Shown here in pieces: positions 16,068-25,002 of a stretch of DNA of 34,454 bases. The translations under genes were made by a program, and so were the position numbers. Source of the stretch: JAKAXS01 sp041940525 (lineage in GTDB: Bacteria; Pseudomonadota; Alphaproteobacteria; Rhizobiales; Hyphomicrobiaceae); the NCBI GenBank assembly GCA_041940525.1, contig JBGTSB010000027.1:1-34454 (forward strand), written 5' to 3'. The first letter of the stretch is position 1. Each line of letters opens with the position of its first letter. A model generated the notes under the pieces. It made no database searches. It was given only the letters and a program-made list of their open reading frames with translations, and was not told the DNA's origin.

Positions 16068-16727
16068 ATGCCACCAGCACATTATCGTTTGGTCATTGGC
16101 AACAAGAAGACGTCGAGCTGGAGCTTGCGGCCATGGCTTGTCATGAAACGACTTGCAATTGAATTCGATGAAATCCGGATCAATCTGCGGGATCCCGACG
16201 CCAAGAAGCAAATACTTGAGCATTCTCCAGCCGGCAAGGTCCCAGTTCTTTGGGCTGGTGAGCTCATGATATGGGACAGCCTGGCCATTATAGAGTACCT
16301 CGCCGACAAACATCCACACCTTGACATTTGGCCGGCCGATCCAACCGCGCGTGCGATCGCGCGGTCCGTGGCATCTGAAATGCACTCGGGCTTTGAGCCC
16401 TTGCGGGCCGAGTGCCCCATGGCCGTCACCTCTGACCGCCGCCGTGACGAGTTCCCAGAGGATGTCGAACGCAACATCCGGCGAATCATCACGGTCTGGA
16501 TTGAGACGAGAAAGCGATTCGGTACGACCGGCCGCTTCCTGTTTTCTAAGTTTTCCGCCGCCGACGCCATGTACGCCCCAGTGGCCTCCCGGCTACGGAC
16601 GTACGTGCCGGATTTGGCGGATTTCGGTGATGACGGCACGGCAAAAGCCTATGTCGACACGGTTTTGGCAATGCCCGAAATGGAAACCTGGACGGAAGGT
16701 GCGCGGGCTGAGATTGCTGAGGCCTAA
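16068..16727 (+). CDS. Glutathione S-transferase family protein
   Basis: A 219-residue cytosolic protein with the two-domain GST plan. The N-terminal thioredoxin-like domain has KKTSSWSLRPWL (possible catalytic Ser), the cis-Pro in GKVPVL (about residue 59) and the glutathione-binding DSLAIIEYLAD. The helical C-terminal domain includes RFLFSKFSAADAMYAPV, the usual N-capping box region. The substrate is unknown. It is divergent from the aminopeptidase gene, with a purine-rich GGGAAGAG shortly before the ATG at 16068. Confidence 0.92.
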   Translation: MPPAHYRLVIGNKKTSSWSLRPWLVMKRLAIEFDEIRINLRDPDAKKQILEHSPAGKVPVLWAGELMIWDSLAIIEYLADKHPHLDIWPADPTARAIARSVASEMHSGFEPLRAECPMAVTSDRRRDEFPEDVERNIRRIITVWIETRKRFGTTGRFLFSKFSAADAMYAPVASRLRTYVPDLADFGDDGTAKAYVDTVLAMPEMETWTEGARAEIAEA

Positions 16728-16744
16728 CAAGCACACAGATAAAG

Positions 16745-16759
16745 TTAAGCATTTCTTGA
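16745..16759 (+). promoter_or_regulatory. CtrA-like box upstream of the TadD gene
   Basis: The sequence TTAA-N7-TTGA matches the alphaproteobacterial CtrA consensus TTAA-N7-TTAA at seven of eight positions. It overlaps a TTGACG that could serve as a -35 element and lies 53 bases before the tadD ATG. CtrA controls the cpa pilus genes in Caulobacter. This is a short motif, so chance occurrence is possible. Confidence 0.35.
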
Positions 16760-16811
16760 CGCGCGTATCAGAAACTGACGACCTTACTGTTTGAGGGAAT
16801 CGGGGTGATTG

Positions 16812-17765
16812 ATGCCGGGTTGGTATAAGGCAGAGAGGAACAGCGGGGCTTTGGCGCTGACGCGCACTTTGCTATTGGCCACGACTGCGCTGGCCGTATC
16901 CGCATGCTCTGAAACCATGCCCAATTTGGATCTTGGTCTGGGCCCAAACACGGAGAGTGACGCGCATCTGAGCGATCTCGAACGCGCCCAGAAACAATAC
17001 GCCAAAGCGCCCCACGAGCCCGCCAAAGCGCTGACTTACGCGAATATTCTCAAGCAGAATGGACGCAAGACAGATGCCTTTGCAATCCTTGAGCGGGCCC
17101 ACCAAGCCAACAAGTCCGACCGTGCGATCATGTCCGCCTATGGCCGGTTGGCCTTGGAGTTGGGCAAATTGAGTTTGGCTAAGGCCTTACTAGAGCGGGC
17201 CGACGATCCATCAAATCCGGATTGGCGTGTCCTGTCTGCGCGCGGCGCGGTATTGGCGAAGCAGGGTGATCACAAGGCATCGATTCCGTTCTTCGAGCGC
17301 GCGCGGCTTTTGTCAAACGACCACCCGTCCGCCGTCAACAATCTAGCACTGGCTTACATGATGAGCGGGGAAGCCCAACGGGCAGAGCCGTTGTTGCGTC
17401 AGGCCAGTATGGCAGATCCCACGAACGTGAAAGTCCGCCAGAACCTGGCCCTGGTCCTCAGCCTGCAGGGCCGCTACAGCGAAGCTAAGGCCATTGCGTC
17501 GCGCGACCTTTCTCCCGAGGCGGCAGAGTCAAACGCCGAACTGATGCGCAAGATCGTGCGCATTGAGCAAAAGCCGCAATCAGCCATGCAGTCTGTGGTT
17601 GCCAGTTCAGGGTGGGAGACGACGGCGGACGACAATCCGCCTAAACCTGCCCGGCGCACGGCCGCACGCAAACCGAAGCCCAAGGCACCCGCGCCCGTAA
17701 CGGCAAAGGCCTCTGCGCAGCCAACACTGCGTGGCTCGGCAGTTGAAACATCCAGTACGAACTAA
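16812..17765 (+). CDS. tadD: Tad pilus assembly lipoprotein TadD, TPR protein
   Basis: A 317-residue outer-membrane lipoprotein candidate. The signal peptide ends in a lipobox, LAVSAC, with Cys32 as the lipidation site. Helical TPR-like repeats cover about residues 60-235, including ALTYANILKQNGRKTDAFAILERA, ARGAVLAKQGDHKASIPFFERA and NLALAYMMSGEAQRAEPLLRQA (each cut short). The C-terminal 70 residues are basic and Pro/Ala-rich. TadD acts as a pilotin-like factor for the secretin. ATG 16812 is preferred over the adjoining TTG 16809. The gene faces tadC tail to tail and has its own upstream region with a CtrA-like box. Confidence 0.85.
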   Translation: MPGWYKAERNSGALALTRTLLLATTALAVSACSETMPNLDLGLGPNTESDAHLSDLERAQKQYAKAPHEPAKALTYANILKQNGRKTDAFAILERAHQANKSDRAIMSAYGRLALELGKLSLAKALLERADDPSNPDWRVLSARGAVLAKQGDHKASIPFFERARLLSNDHPSAVNNLALAYMMSGEAQRAEPLLRQASMADPTNVKVRQNLALVLSLQGRYSEAKAIASRDLSPEAAESNAELMRKIVRIEQKPQSAMQSVVASSGWETTADDNPPKPARRTAARKPKPKAPAPVTAKASAQPTLRGSAVETSSTN

Positions 17766-17777
17766 AATCAGCCCGGC

Positions 17778-17817
17778 TTCACTCTATACATGTGTCTCCA
17801 CACAAGTGGCAGGTGAA
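17778..17817. terminator. Weak structured region between convergent tadD and tadC
   Basis: Nested inverted repeats lie in the 62-base convergent gap: an outer TTCAC/GTGAA pair and an inner TGTGT/ACACA pair around a four-base loop. There is no proper U tract in either direction, so efficiency as a terminator is doubtful. Confidence 0.3.
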
Positions 17818-17827
17818 TAAAAGTCCG

Positions 17828-18805
17828 CTAGCCTTGGATGTAACCTAGAACCATCGGCGCGATGATGATCAGGAATAGTACCGGCAGAAAGAATATGATC
17901 ATGGGCACGGTAAGCTTTGGCGGCAAAGCGGCCGCCTTCTTTTCAGCCTCCGCCATGCGGATGTCGCGATTCTCTTTCGCCATCAGCCGCAAGGCCTGAC
18001 CTACCGGCGTGCCGTAGCGCTCAGCCTGAACCAGCGCCATACAGACAGCCTTTACGCCGGGCAAGCCCGTACGCAAGCCCAAGTTTTCATAGGCCTGCCG
18101 CCGATCCTGCAAATAGGCCAGCTCCGCCGTGGTCAACGACAGTTCCTCGGCCAGTTCAACCGACTGCGAAAGAATCTCCTTTGAAACGCGCTGGAACGCT
18201 GCCTCTACCGACATGCCTGACTGAACACAGATCAACAGCATATCAAGTGCGTCGGGAAAGGATTGCTTGATGGCTGCCTGCCGCTTGTCGGCGAGGTTTT
18301 TCACGAACAAGTTCGGCAAGTAGAAGCCCGCGACCGCCGCCGCGCCAGCCATCAGCAGTTTGACCACTGGCGGATGCGAAGTGACGCCCATTATGAACAA
18401 ATAGAAGAGTGCGATCAGAAACACGACGGGCGGGGCGACCATACGGAAAAAGATGTAGGTGTAGAGCGGCCCTTGACCGCGCAGACCAGCGGTCTTCAAA
18501 CGGTTACGCAGAGCTTCGGTATCGAACTTGGCCCGCAGGTCGAATTGGTCGACGAGGTTCTGCATGAAGCCCTTCGGCTTGCCACCGCGAAGGCTGACGC
18601 GCGGTGAGTCAGTTTTTCCTGCCTCACTTGCACGCTTGGCGCGCATGGCATTGCGCTCGAGAGCCATCGTCTTCATGCGCTCAGCCCCACGGTCTCTGGA
18701 AAGCAGAGGCATGACAAGCGCGAACACCGTTGCAAACGCAGCGATAGCCGCAAGCACGGTTGCCAAAACAGGCGGGCTCATCAATGTGTCGGCAAAGCTA
18801 AACAT
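17828..18805 (-). CDS. tadC: Tad pilus platform protein TadC (type II secretion F family)
   Basis: A 325-residue inner-membrane protein with a GspF-like domain. It has an N-terminal helix (about 12-32), a cytosolic basic region, two helices near 115-160, and a C-terminal helix ending PMVLGYIQG. The core includes FPDALDMLLICVQSGMSVEAAF, typical of TadC, followed by LSLTTAELAYL and RYGTPVGQALRLMAKE. With TadB it forms the platform on which the TadA ATPase works. It is the last gene of the long minus-strand pilus operon, nine bases after tadB. Confidence 0.93.
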   Translation of the reverse strand: MFSFADTLMSPPVLATVLAAIAAFATVFALVMPLLSRDRGAERMKTMALERNAMRAKRASEAGKTDSPRVSLRGGKPKGFMQNLVDQFDLRAKFDTEALRNRLKTAGLRGQGPLYTYIFFRMVAPPVVFLIALFYLFIMGVTSHPPVVKLLMAGAAAVAGFYLPNLFVKNLADKRQAAIKQSFPDALDMLLICVQSGMSVEAAFQRVSKEILSQSVELAEELSLTTAELAYLQDRRQAYENLGLRTGLPGVKAVCMALVQAERYGTPVGQALRLMAKENRDIRMAEAEKKAAALPPKLTVPMIIFFLPVLFLIIIAPMVLGYIQG

Positions 18806-18814
18806 GGCACCCGT

Positions 18815-19825
18815 CTAGTACTTGAAGCTGATCATTTTCTTCATCACCAAAATGCCCATCAGCATCCAGAGAAGCCCGGCAAGAATGATGACGTTTCCCA
18901 TTGTCGTGTAGAACAGCGGTACGAGATACTTCGGCGAAAGGAAGGAAATCATAACGGCGACAGCAGGAGGCAACGAACCGAGGACCATCGCGCCGGCCTT
19001 AGCCTCGGCTGACATTGCTTGAACCTTCATCGCCAGCTTTGCTCGGTCGCGCAGCACACCGGCGAGGTTGCCAAGCGCCTCGGACAGGTTGCCGCCGGAC
19101 TGCTGTTGAATGGCGATGACGATTGCGAAGAAGCGCGTTTCGGGGATCGGCATGCGAGACGCCATGCGATCAAGTGCTTCGGCCATCGTCACGCCCATTC
19201 GCTGCTCGTTGACGACTTCGCGAAACTCACCAGCGACGGGTTCCGGGCTTTCTCTTGAAATAATCTGCATGCATTCGTTGAGAGGAAGCCCCGCCTTGAT
19301 ACCGCGCACAATCAGGTCAACTGAGTTCGCGAACTCGGCGGTGAACTTCATCGCACGCTTCTTGATGCGGCGGTTCAGCCAAAAGCGCGGGATGCCAAAG
19401 ACACCGGCGAACAGGCTGAGCGGAACAAAGATGAAAGCCAGGATCGACGGCGGCAGGAAAAAGTAGACTGTTCCGGTTAATACAATCCCGAACACCACGC
19501 TCCAGACCCAGTATGCCGCGGGCGTCATCGTAAGGCCCGCGCGTTGTAGCTTGAGCTTCAGCGTGAGACGCTTCTTAGCCTTGTTGCGATCGTCAATGTC
19601 CTTCAGCGTTTCGGACACAGCTTTGCGTCGCGTCGCGGTCGCTTCAGTGGCCGCGCGCGCCGCAATCCGCGAAGAGCGCGACTGCGTAACCTGGCGTTTG
19701 CGCTTTTGCTCCTCGTCCTCGCCGGCAAGCATCGGCCAAACGATCGCCAGAACAACTCCGATGACTGCGAGCGCCGCGAGCAAGGCAGCGAACATGGGGG
19801 TAGACTGTCCATCAAGCACAAACAT
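18815..19825 (-). CDS. tadB: Tad pilus platform protein TadB (type II secretion F family)
   Basis: A 336-residue inner-membrane GspF-domain protein. An N-terminal helix (about 10-30) is followed by a highly basic cytosolic stretch (residues 38-90), two helices near 105-145, the conserved FANSVDLIVRGIKAGLPLNE and FAIVIAIQQQSGGNLSEAL segments, and two C-terminal helices. It partners with TadC. The ATG shares one base with the tadA stop (TAATG), indicating tight translational coupling. Confidence 0.93.
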   Translation of the reverse strand: MFVLDGQSTPMFAALLAALAVIGVVLAIVWPMLAGEDEEQKRKRQVTQSRSSRIAARAATEATATRRKAVSETLKDIDDRNKAKKRLTLKLKLQRAGLTMTPAAYWVWSVVFGIVLTGTVYFFLPPSILAFIFVPLSLFAGVFGIPRFWLNRRIKKRAMKFTAEFANSVDLIVRGIKAGLPLNECMQIISRESPEPVAGEFREVVNEQRMGVTMAEALDRMASRMPIPETRFFAIVIAIQQQSGGNLSEALGNLAGVLRDRAKLAMKVQAMSAEAKAGAMVLGSLPPAVAVMISFLSPKYLVPLFYTTMGNVIILAGLLWMLMGILVMKKMISFKY

Positions 19826-21309
19826 TACACATCACCCAATGGATTACCGTTCTCATCTACCTCTTCAGCGGAAGCGAGGGCTTCCCCAAGACGGTTGTCT
19901 TCCTTGTAGTACTGAGCCCGTTCCCAGAAGGCGGGCCGGGCAATGCCGGTAGAACGATGGCGGCCCAATATGCGGCCATTGTTGTCCTCGCCAGTGATCT
20001 CATAAACGATCAGATTCTGAAGGGTGATTGTCTCGCCCTCCATGCCCACGACTTCGGAGATGTGCGTGACACGGCGCGAGCCATCGCGCATGCGCGACGC
20101 CTGGATGATGATATCGATGGACCCGGCCACCATCTCACGGATTGTGCGAACGGGCAGATTATAGCCGCCCATCATGATCATGGACTCAAGACGGCTGATG
20201 GCCTCGCGCGGGCTGTTGGCGTGCAGCGTGCCCATAGAGCCGTCATGACCCGTGTTCATCGCTTGCAGAAGGTCGAATGCTTCTGGTCCGCGAACCTCGC
20301 CGACGATGATACGTTCTGGGCGCATACGCAGACAGTTTTTCACCAGATCACGCATGGTGATCTCGCCTTCGCCCTCCAGGTTCGGCGGGCGCGTCTCCAA
20401 TCTCACCACGTGCGGCTGCTGTAACTGAAGCTCGGCAGAGTCCTCGCAGGTGATGATCCGCTCGTCGTGATCAATACACCCTGTCATACAGTTCAAAAGA
20501 GTGGTCTTGCCCGAGCCGGTACCGCCAGAGATCAAAACATTGCAGCGAACGCGGCCGATAATCTGCAGCACAATTTTGGCTTGTTCGGTGATCGAGCCGA
20601 AACGCTGCAGCTGCTCTAGCGTCAGCCGGTCCTTCTTAAATTTACGAATTGTCAGCGCTGGGCCGTCGATGGCCAGCGGGGGCGCAATCACGTTAACACG
20701 CGATCCGTCAGGAAGGCGCGCGTCGCAGATCGGGCTGGCTTCATCAACGCGACGGCCAACCTGGCTGACAATGCGCTGGCAAATGTTCATCAGCTGCTGA
20801 TTGTCTGCGAACTGTACGCGCGTTTGCTCAACCTTGCCGGCAACTTCGATGTAGGTCGTGTCTGCGCCGTTGACCATGATGTCGGCGATGTCATCGCGCG
20901 CCAACAACGGCTCTAGCGGGCCATAGCCGAGGACGTCGTTGCAAATGTCTTCGAGCAGCTCTTCTTGCTCGGCGATCGACATGACGACGTTCTTGACCTG
21001 AATGATCTCGCCAACAATGTCGCGGATTTCCTCGCGCGCGGCCCCGGAATCAAGCTTGCCAAGCTGTGTCAGGTCAATGGTGTCGATCAGCGCGTTGAAG
21101 ACGGTCGTCTTGACGTCGTAGTAGTCTTCCGAATGCCGCCGCCCGCTGTCTTGTGGCAGCGGCTGCGGAGCGGGAGCGGGCGGAGGCGGTGCTGGTTCAA
21201 TTTTCTGAGCTGCTGCAGCTGAAGAGGCTTGAGCAGGCGCGGGTTTCTGCGCGCGCGGGGCTGGTGCGCGAGGCTTTTGAGCATCCAAGCTGCTGCGTTT
21301 GCCAAACAT
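19825..21309 (-). CDS. cpaF: Tad pilus assembly/secretion ATPase TadA (CpaF)
   Basis: A 494-residue cytosolic hexameric ATPase of the type II/IV secretion family that powers Flp pilus assembly. The first 70 residues are a disordered Pro/Ala/Gln-rich extension. The ATPase core has Walker A GGTGSGKTT (Lys268), an Asp box (CEDSAELQLQ), Walker B RIIVGEVRG and a His box (MGTLHANS). All catalytic elements look intact. The upstream N-terminal domain includes DICNDVLGYGPLEPLL and IMVNG, typical of CpaF. It lies between cpaE (nine bases away) and tadB (overlapping). Confidence 0.95.
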   Translation of the reverse strand: MFGKRSSLDAQKPRAPAPRAQKPAPAQASSAAAAQKIEPAPPPPAPAPQPLPQDSGRRHSEDYYDVKTTVFNALIDTIDLTQLGKLDSGAAREEIRDIVGEIIQVKNVVMSIAEQEELLEDICNDVLGYGPLEPLLARDDIADIMVNGADTTYIEVAGKVEQTRVQFADNQQLMNICQRIVSQVGRRVDEASPICDARLPDGSRVNVIAPPLAIDGPALTIRKFKKDRLTLEQLQRFGSITEQAKIVLQIIGRVRCNVLISGGTGSGKTTLLNCMTGCIDHDERIITCEDSAELQLQQPHVVRLETRPPNLEGEGEITMRDLVKNCLRMRPERIIVGEVRGPEAFDLLQAMNTGHDGSMGTLHANSPREAISRLESMIMMGGYNLPVRTIREMVAGSIDIIIQASRMRDGSRRVTHISEVVGMEGETITLQNLIVYEITGEDNNGRILGRHRSTGIARPAFWERAQYYKEDNRLGEALASAEEVDENGNPLGDV

Positions 21310-21318
21310 TGCTCAGTC

Positions 21319-22617
21319 CTATCGCCTCAACCCGAAGCGTTCCAGCAAAGGCGCCAAGCCAGCCTTTTTATCGGAACGTTCTTCTTTGTGCGCCAGCGCC
21401 AGCGCCAGCTGCCGGAAAGTCGGAGCAGACTTAGCCTTCGGGCTCGCTTCCGAAATCATCTGGCCATTGTTTGCCGCTTGACCGAAGGTCTCGATGTCAA
21501 AATCGATGATCGTCGTCGCTTTCAGATCCAGTGCCGCTTCGAATTCCTTGACTGCGATTTCCGGACGCTTGGGCATGTTCACGGTGTTGAGCACCAAACG
21601 CGGCGGGTTATCGTTCTTGCGCGTCTGGCGCAGCAAATCGACAATGTTCTTGGTGTTTCGCAGGTTGGCCAGATCTGGCGCCGCGGTGATGATCACCTCG
21701 TCCGCCTGTAGCAACACCTGCTTACTCCACGACATCCAGGAATGGGGCATATCAACCGCGACGAACGGTACGTTCTGGCGCACGACATCCAGGACTGTCT
21801 CGCAAGTATCGGTTGAGATGTCGTATCCGCGATCAAGTGTTGCCGGCGCCGCGAAGATCGAAAGGTGTTCGGAGCACTTCGTCAAAAGCCTGTCGAGCAG
21901 AACCTCATCAAGGCGCTCCGGAGTGGCTAGAGCGTCGCCGATGCCTTGAAGCGGATCTTGGTTGAAATCGAGGCCCGTCGTGCCGAAAGCCAGATCAAGA
22001 TCGGCAACAACGACGTCGGTCTTGAGAGCCTCGGAAAGCGCCCAGGCAACGTTATGGCAGACTGTGGATGACCCAACACCGCCTTTCGCGCCTATGAACG
22101 CGTGGATATGGCCAACGGGGTCGGTATCTGGGTCATTGTAGAGGCTGGAGACGCTCTCCATAATCTGCCCCGGTGTCACCGGCGTGACCAGATATTCGCT
22201 CACACCACGCTTGAGCAGCTCGCGATAGAGCAAAACGTCGTTTGTCCGGCCGATTACAATGACCTTCGTGCCCTCATCACAATGCTCTGCGAGCTGGTCG
22301 AGTTCAGACAACAGCTGGCCCGCGTCCGCGCTGTTCTCCAAGATGATGAGGTTCGGCGTTGGGTTCGATCCAAAGTGCTGGATCGCTGCTGGGCAGCCGC
22401 CCATCTGCAGGTTCACGTGCGTCTTGGAGAGCCGCCGGTCAGCCGCTGCGTCCTGGACCGCTGCAGCTGACTCCGCTGACTCGCAGAACGCCTGGATGGA
22501 GATCCGTGGAACAGGCCGCGCGTTGCTTGGTGCCGACAGGAGATCAGCATCAAATCGCGAGTCCGACATGGATTCTTCAAGGCCATCGTCAATATGTTCT
22601 AGTGCGGGGTCACTCAT
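21319..22617 (-). CDS. cpaE: Pilus assembly protein CpaE (TadZ), atypical ParA/MinD-like ATPase
   Basis: A 432-residue protein that localises the Tad machine. An N-terminal receiver-like domain (about residues 35-165) is followed by a ParA/MinD-fold domain starting HIHAFIGAKGGVGSST. The Walker A keeps the upstream Lys178 but has Ser in place of the usual second Lys (GGVGSST instead of GGVGKT), the deviation known for TadZ/CpaE proteins. VVVADLDLAFG gives the switch region. The N-terminal 30 residues are acidic and variable; a Met at residue 17 is an alternative start. It sits ten bases after cpaD. Confidence 0.92.
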   Translation of the reverse strand: MSDPALEHIDDGLEESMSDSRFDADLLSAPSNARPVPRISIQAFCESAESAAAVQDAAADRRLSKTHVNLQMGGCPAAIQHFGSNPTPNLIILENSADAGQLLSELDQLAEHCDEGTKVIVIGRTNDVLLYRELLKRGVSEYLVTPVTPGQIMESVSSLYNDPDTDPVGHIHAFIGAKGGVGSSTVCHNVAWALSEALKTDVVVADLDLAFGTTGLDFNQDPLQGIGDALATPERLDEVLLDRLLTKCSEHLSIFAAPATLDRGYDISTDTCETVLDVVRQNVPFVAVDMPHSWMSWSKQVLLQADEVIITAAPDLANLRNTKNIVDLLRQTRKNDNPPRLVLNTVNMPKRPEIAVKEFEAALDLKATTIIDFDIETFGQAANNGQMISEASPKAKSAPTFRQLALALAHKEERSDKKAGLAPLLERFGLRR

Positions 22618-22627
22618 CGGAACTTCT

Positions 22628-23368
22628 CTAATTTTCGTTTACGTCGCTTCGCTCGTCTGTGCTGCGCTCAGCCCCGGTCGGTTTTCCTTGGGTGTAGTTT
22701 TCCCAAGCCGTGTCGCGCCGTTCGCCTGAGCGCTCTGTCTCGGATCTGGGCTCGACGAGATCACCCGGATTGGCGACTTGGTTGGCGAAGTTGCGTTGCG
22801 TGGCGCAACCAAAATTCTCGTAGGGAATATTGTGCGTTTCGCGGGCTAGATTGGAAGGCCAATAACCACATTCCGGCGCATGCGCGACGTAGCGGACGAA
22901 CGCCATGCGAACAGGAGGGCGAACCTCACCATTGGCGTGATAGGCCTCAAGCCCAATTGAGGAATCAGCGATGCCGCTCTGCCCCAACAAATAACGGATC
23001 TGATCTACGGCGCGTGCCGAAGACACCTCGTTCGGTGATCCAGCCGGCGATGCGATAACAATCTTGGTATTGCCAGCATCGGCGGCGCGCGCACGCGCCG
23101 CGAAATCGACAACCTGCGCCCGCTGCTGCGGAGACAGGCCACGAGAACTGCGCGAAACGCGAAGGGCCATCTGTTCAGGTTCGCGCGAAACGCGGATCGC
23201 ATGACGTTGCGCCGGATCTATCATGGACCAGCCAGCAACACGTGCGTGTTCTTCATCACGGCAGGCTGATGCCGATAATCCGATCAAAACCAGCGTCGCG
23301 GCAGCCGCCACGGCCTTTAGCCCAAGCCGCTCATTTGAATGCGGAACGCTGTCGACTTTCGGGATCAT
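22628..23368 (-). CDS. cpaD: Pilus assembly protein CpaD
   Basis: A 246-residue secreted protein of the CpaD family, an outer-membrane component that assists the secretin. The signal segment AAAATLVLIGLSASAC ends in a possible lipobox (Cys36). The family core includes VDFAARARAADAGNTKIVIASP, VRMAFVRYVAHAPECGYWPSNLA (cut here) and FGCATQRNFANQVANPGDLVEPR. I start at ATG 23368 because GGAGA lies correctly upstream; a GTG at 23389 that overlaps the cpaC stop has no ribosome binding site. The C-terminal 40 residues are charged and variable. Confidence 0.9.
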   Translation of the reverse strand: MIPKVDSVPHSNERLGLKAVAAAATLVLIGLSASACRDEEHARVAGWSMIDPAQRHAIRVSREPEQMALRVSRSSRGLSPQQRAQVVDFAARARAADAGNTKIVIASPAGSPNEVSSARAVDQIRYLLGQSGIADSSIGLEAYHANGEVRPPVRMAFVRYVAHAPECGYWPSNLARETHNIPYENFGCATQRNFANQVANPGDLVEPRSETERSGERRDTAWENYTQGKPTGAERSTDERSDVNEN

Positions 23369-23385
23369 ATGGTTCTCCAACAGCG

Positions 23386-24960
23386 TCACTCGATGATGTA
23401 TCCGTAATCGCCTTTAAGGTCGCCGGCGGGCAGATCTCTGCCACGGCCATAGATCTTATTGACGTGCCCTAGGAAGTTAGCTTCGCGGTCCGCCGCATCA
23501 CCAAGGCCATCAAGCGGCCGCGATAGCTGGCGGCGCTGCGTTGGCCGCACGGTGTACGGCGTAACGATAATGACGAGCTCCGTTTCTTTCTTGATGAAGT
23601 CCCGGCTGCGGAAAAGCGTGCCAAGAACGGGAATGTCTTTCGCGCCGGGGAACCCATCCATATTCTGGCGCGTATCTTCCGAGATGAGGCCCGCCAAAGC
23701 GAGCGAACCGCCAGACGGCAGCTCGACCGTCGTCCGGGCCTGACGCTTGTTGAGCACCGGGCTTCCGCCAACGTACTCAGCGATTTCACTGACCGCGGTA
23801 TCGATCTTCAGACTGATCCGGCCCTCTGTCATAACAACAGGCGTGAACGCGAGCTGAACACCGAATTCCTTATACTCAACCGTACGCGCGCCAGTGTCGC
23901 GATCAATCCCGGTTACGAATGGGATTTCACCACCGGCGAGGAACTTGGCAGGCTCGCCGGAGATCGCAGTCAAGTTAGGCTCGGCCAAAGTCTTGACCAA
24001 ACCATCCCGCTCCATAGCGCGAATGGCATGCGAGATCTGATCACCGTTGCCGTTGGCCCATTTTCCAGCCAAGCCCGAATTGCTCACGCTCCCGTTGCCG
24101 AGCGCATCTAGGTTGTTGACAAGGTTGTTGGTGCTCGGAACCACACCCGGCACGGGCAGATTGCCAAGAACGTTGCCGGTTAGCGGCAAACCGTTGGCAG
24201 CCAGAATTGCGGTTGTGAAATTTCCAGCGTTAATGACCGCACCAATGTTCACGCCAAACTGCTTGAGCATGCTTCGCTGAACTTCGGCAACCACGACCCG
24301 CAGCATCACCTGTTCCTCCGCTTCAACGGAAAGAAGGTTGATGACAACGCCTTTGGTATCTTCGCCGGCGTCGGTCCCAGTGATTGAAGCTGAAGCCGCG
24401 GCCGAAACGCCGCCGGAACTGTCCGTGGTTAGGGCGGCGGTCGCAGCGGCGAATTGTTTGGCAATCGTAGTGGCCCGGTTAGAGTCTGCTGGTGTGCGCA
24501 CGGTCCCGGTGAGAACAATCGCGGTGCCGGCGATTTCCGTTTTAATCCGCGAGCCTGGTATTAGCCGCGCGAGAAGTTCGTCCACGCGCGCCAAATCAGC
24601 ACCTACAGAGATCTCCAAAGTGAGGATCCGATCGCCGTTGACATCAAAGAAAAAGGCGTTTGTCTGCCCAGGTTTCTTGGCGATCAAGAATACGCGGTTG
24701 GACGTCTGAACGACGGCATCAACCGTGCTTGGGTCGGCGACCAAAACATCGCGCAAGTCAAAACCAAACTCGACCATCATTGATTTGCTGACGCCAAGCG
24801 AGACCTTGCGCACTCGTCCATCACTGCGCGTATTGATCTTGAGGACGGAACCGTTGCTCTCGTAGCCATGAGCGGACTCATAGGCATCCGCCGCCTGTCC
24901 CGCGAGCGGGAAGACGAGAGCCAGCGCTAAAGCGCATGCGCACTTCCATAACGTATTCAT
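23386..24960 (-). CDS. cpaC: Pilus secretin CpaC (RcpA)
   Basis: A 524-residue outer-membrane secretin. A signal peptide (CACALALALVFPLAGQAADA) is followed by the pilus N-terminal domain (VSLGVSKSMMVEFGFDLRDVLV, cut here), a BON-like segment (IVLTGTVRTPADSNRAT), and the secretin core with VMLRVVVAEVQRS, LAEPNLTAISGEPAKFLAGGE and the terminal TELVIIVTPYTVRP. It forms the channel through which the Flp fibre leaves. I start at ATG 24960 rather than the adjoining TTG 24963. It lies 42 bases after cpaB. Confidence 0.95.
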   Translation of the reverse strand: MNTLWKCACALALALVFPLAGQAADAYESAHGYESNGSVLKINTRSDGRVRKVSLGVSKSMMVEFGFDLRDVLVADPSTVDAVVQTSNRVFLIAKKPGQTNAFFFDVNGDRILTLEISVGADLARVDELLARLIPGSRIKTEIAGTAIVLTGTVRTPADSNRATTIAKQFAAATAALTTDSSGGVSAAASASITGTDAGEDTKGVVINLLSVEAEEQVMLRVVVAEVQRSMLKQFGVNIGAVINAGNFTTAILAANGLPLTGNVLGNLPVPGVVPSTNNLVNNLDALGNGSVSNSGLAGKWANGNGDQISHAIRAMERDGLVKTLAEPNLTAISGEPAKFLAGGEIPFVTGIDRDTGARTVEYKEFGVQLAFTPVVMTEGRISLKIDTAVSEIAEYVGGSPVLNKRQARTTVELPSGGSLALAGLISEDTRQNMDGFPGAKDIPVLGTLFRSRDFIKKETELVIIVTPYTVRPTQRRQLSRPLDGLGDAADREANFLGHVNKIYGRGRDLPAGDLKGDYGYIIE

Positions 24961-25002
24961 CAAACCCGCCTGACAACGACGACTAGAACGAACGCGTACA
25001 AC

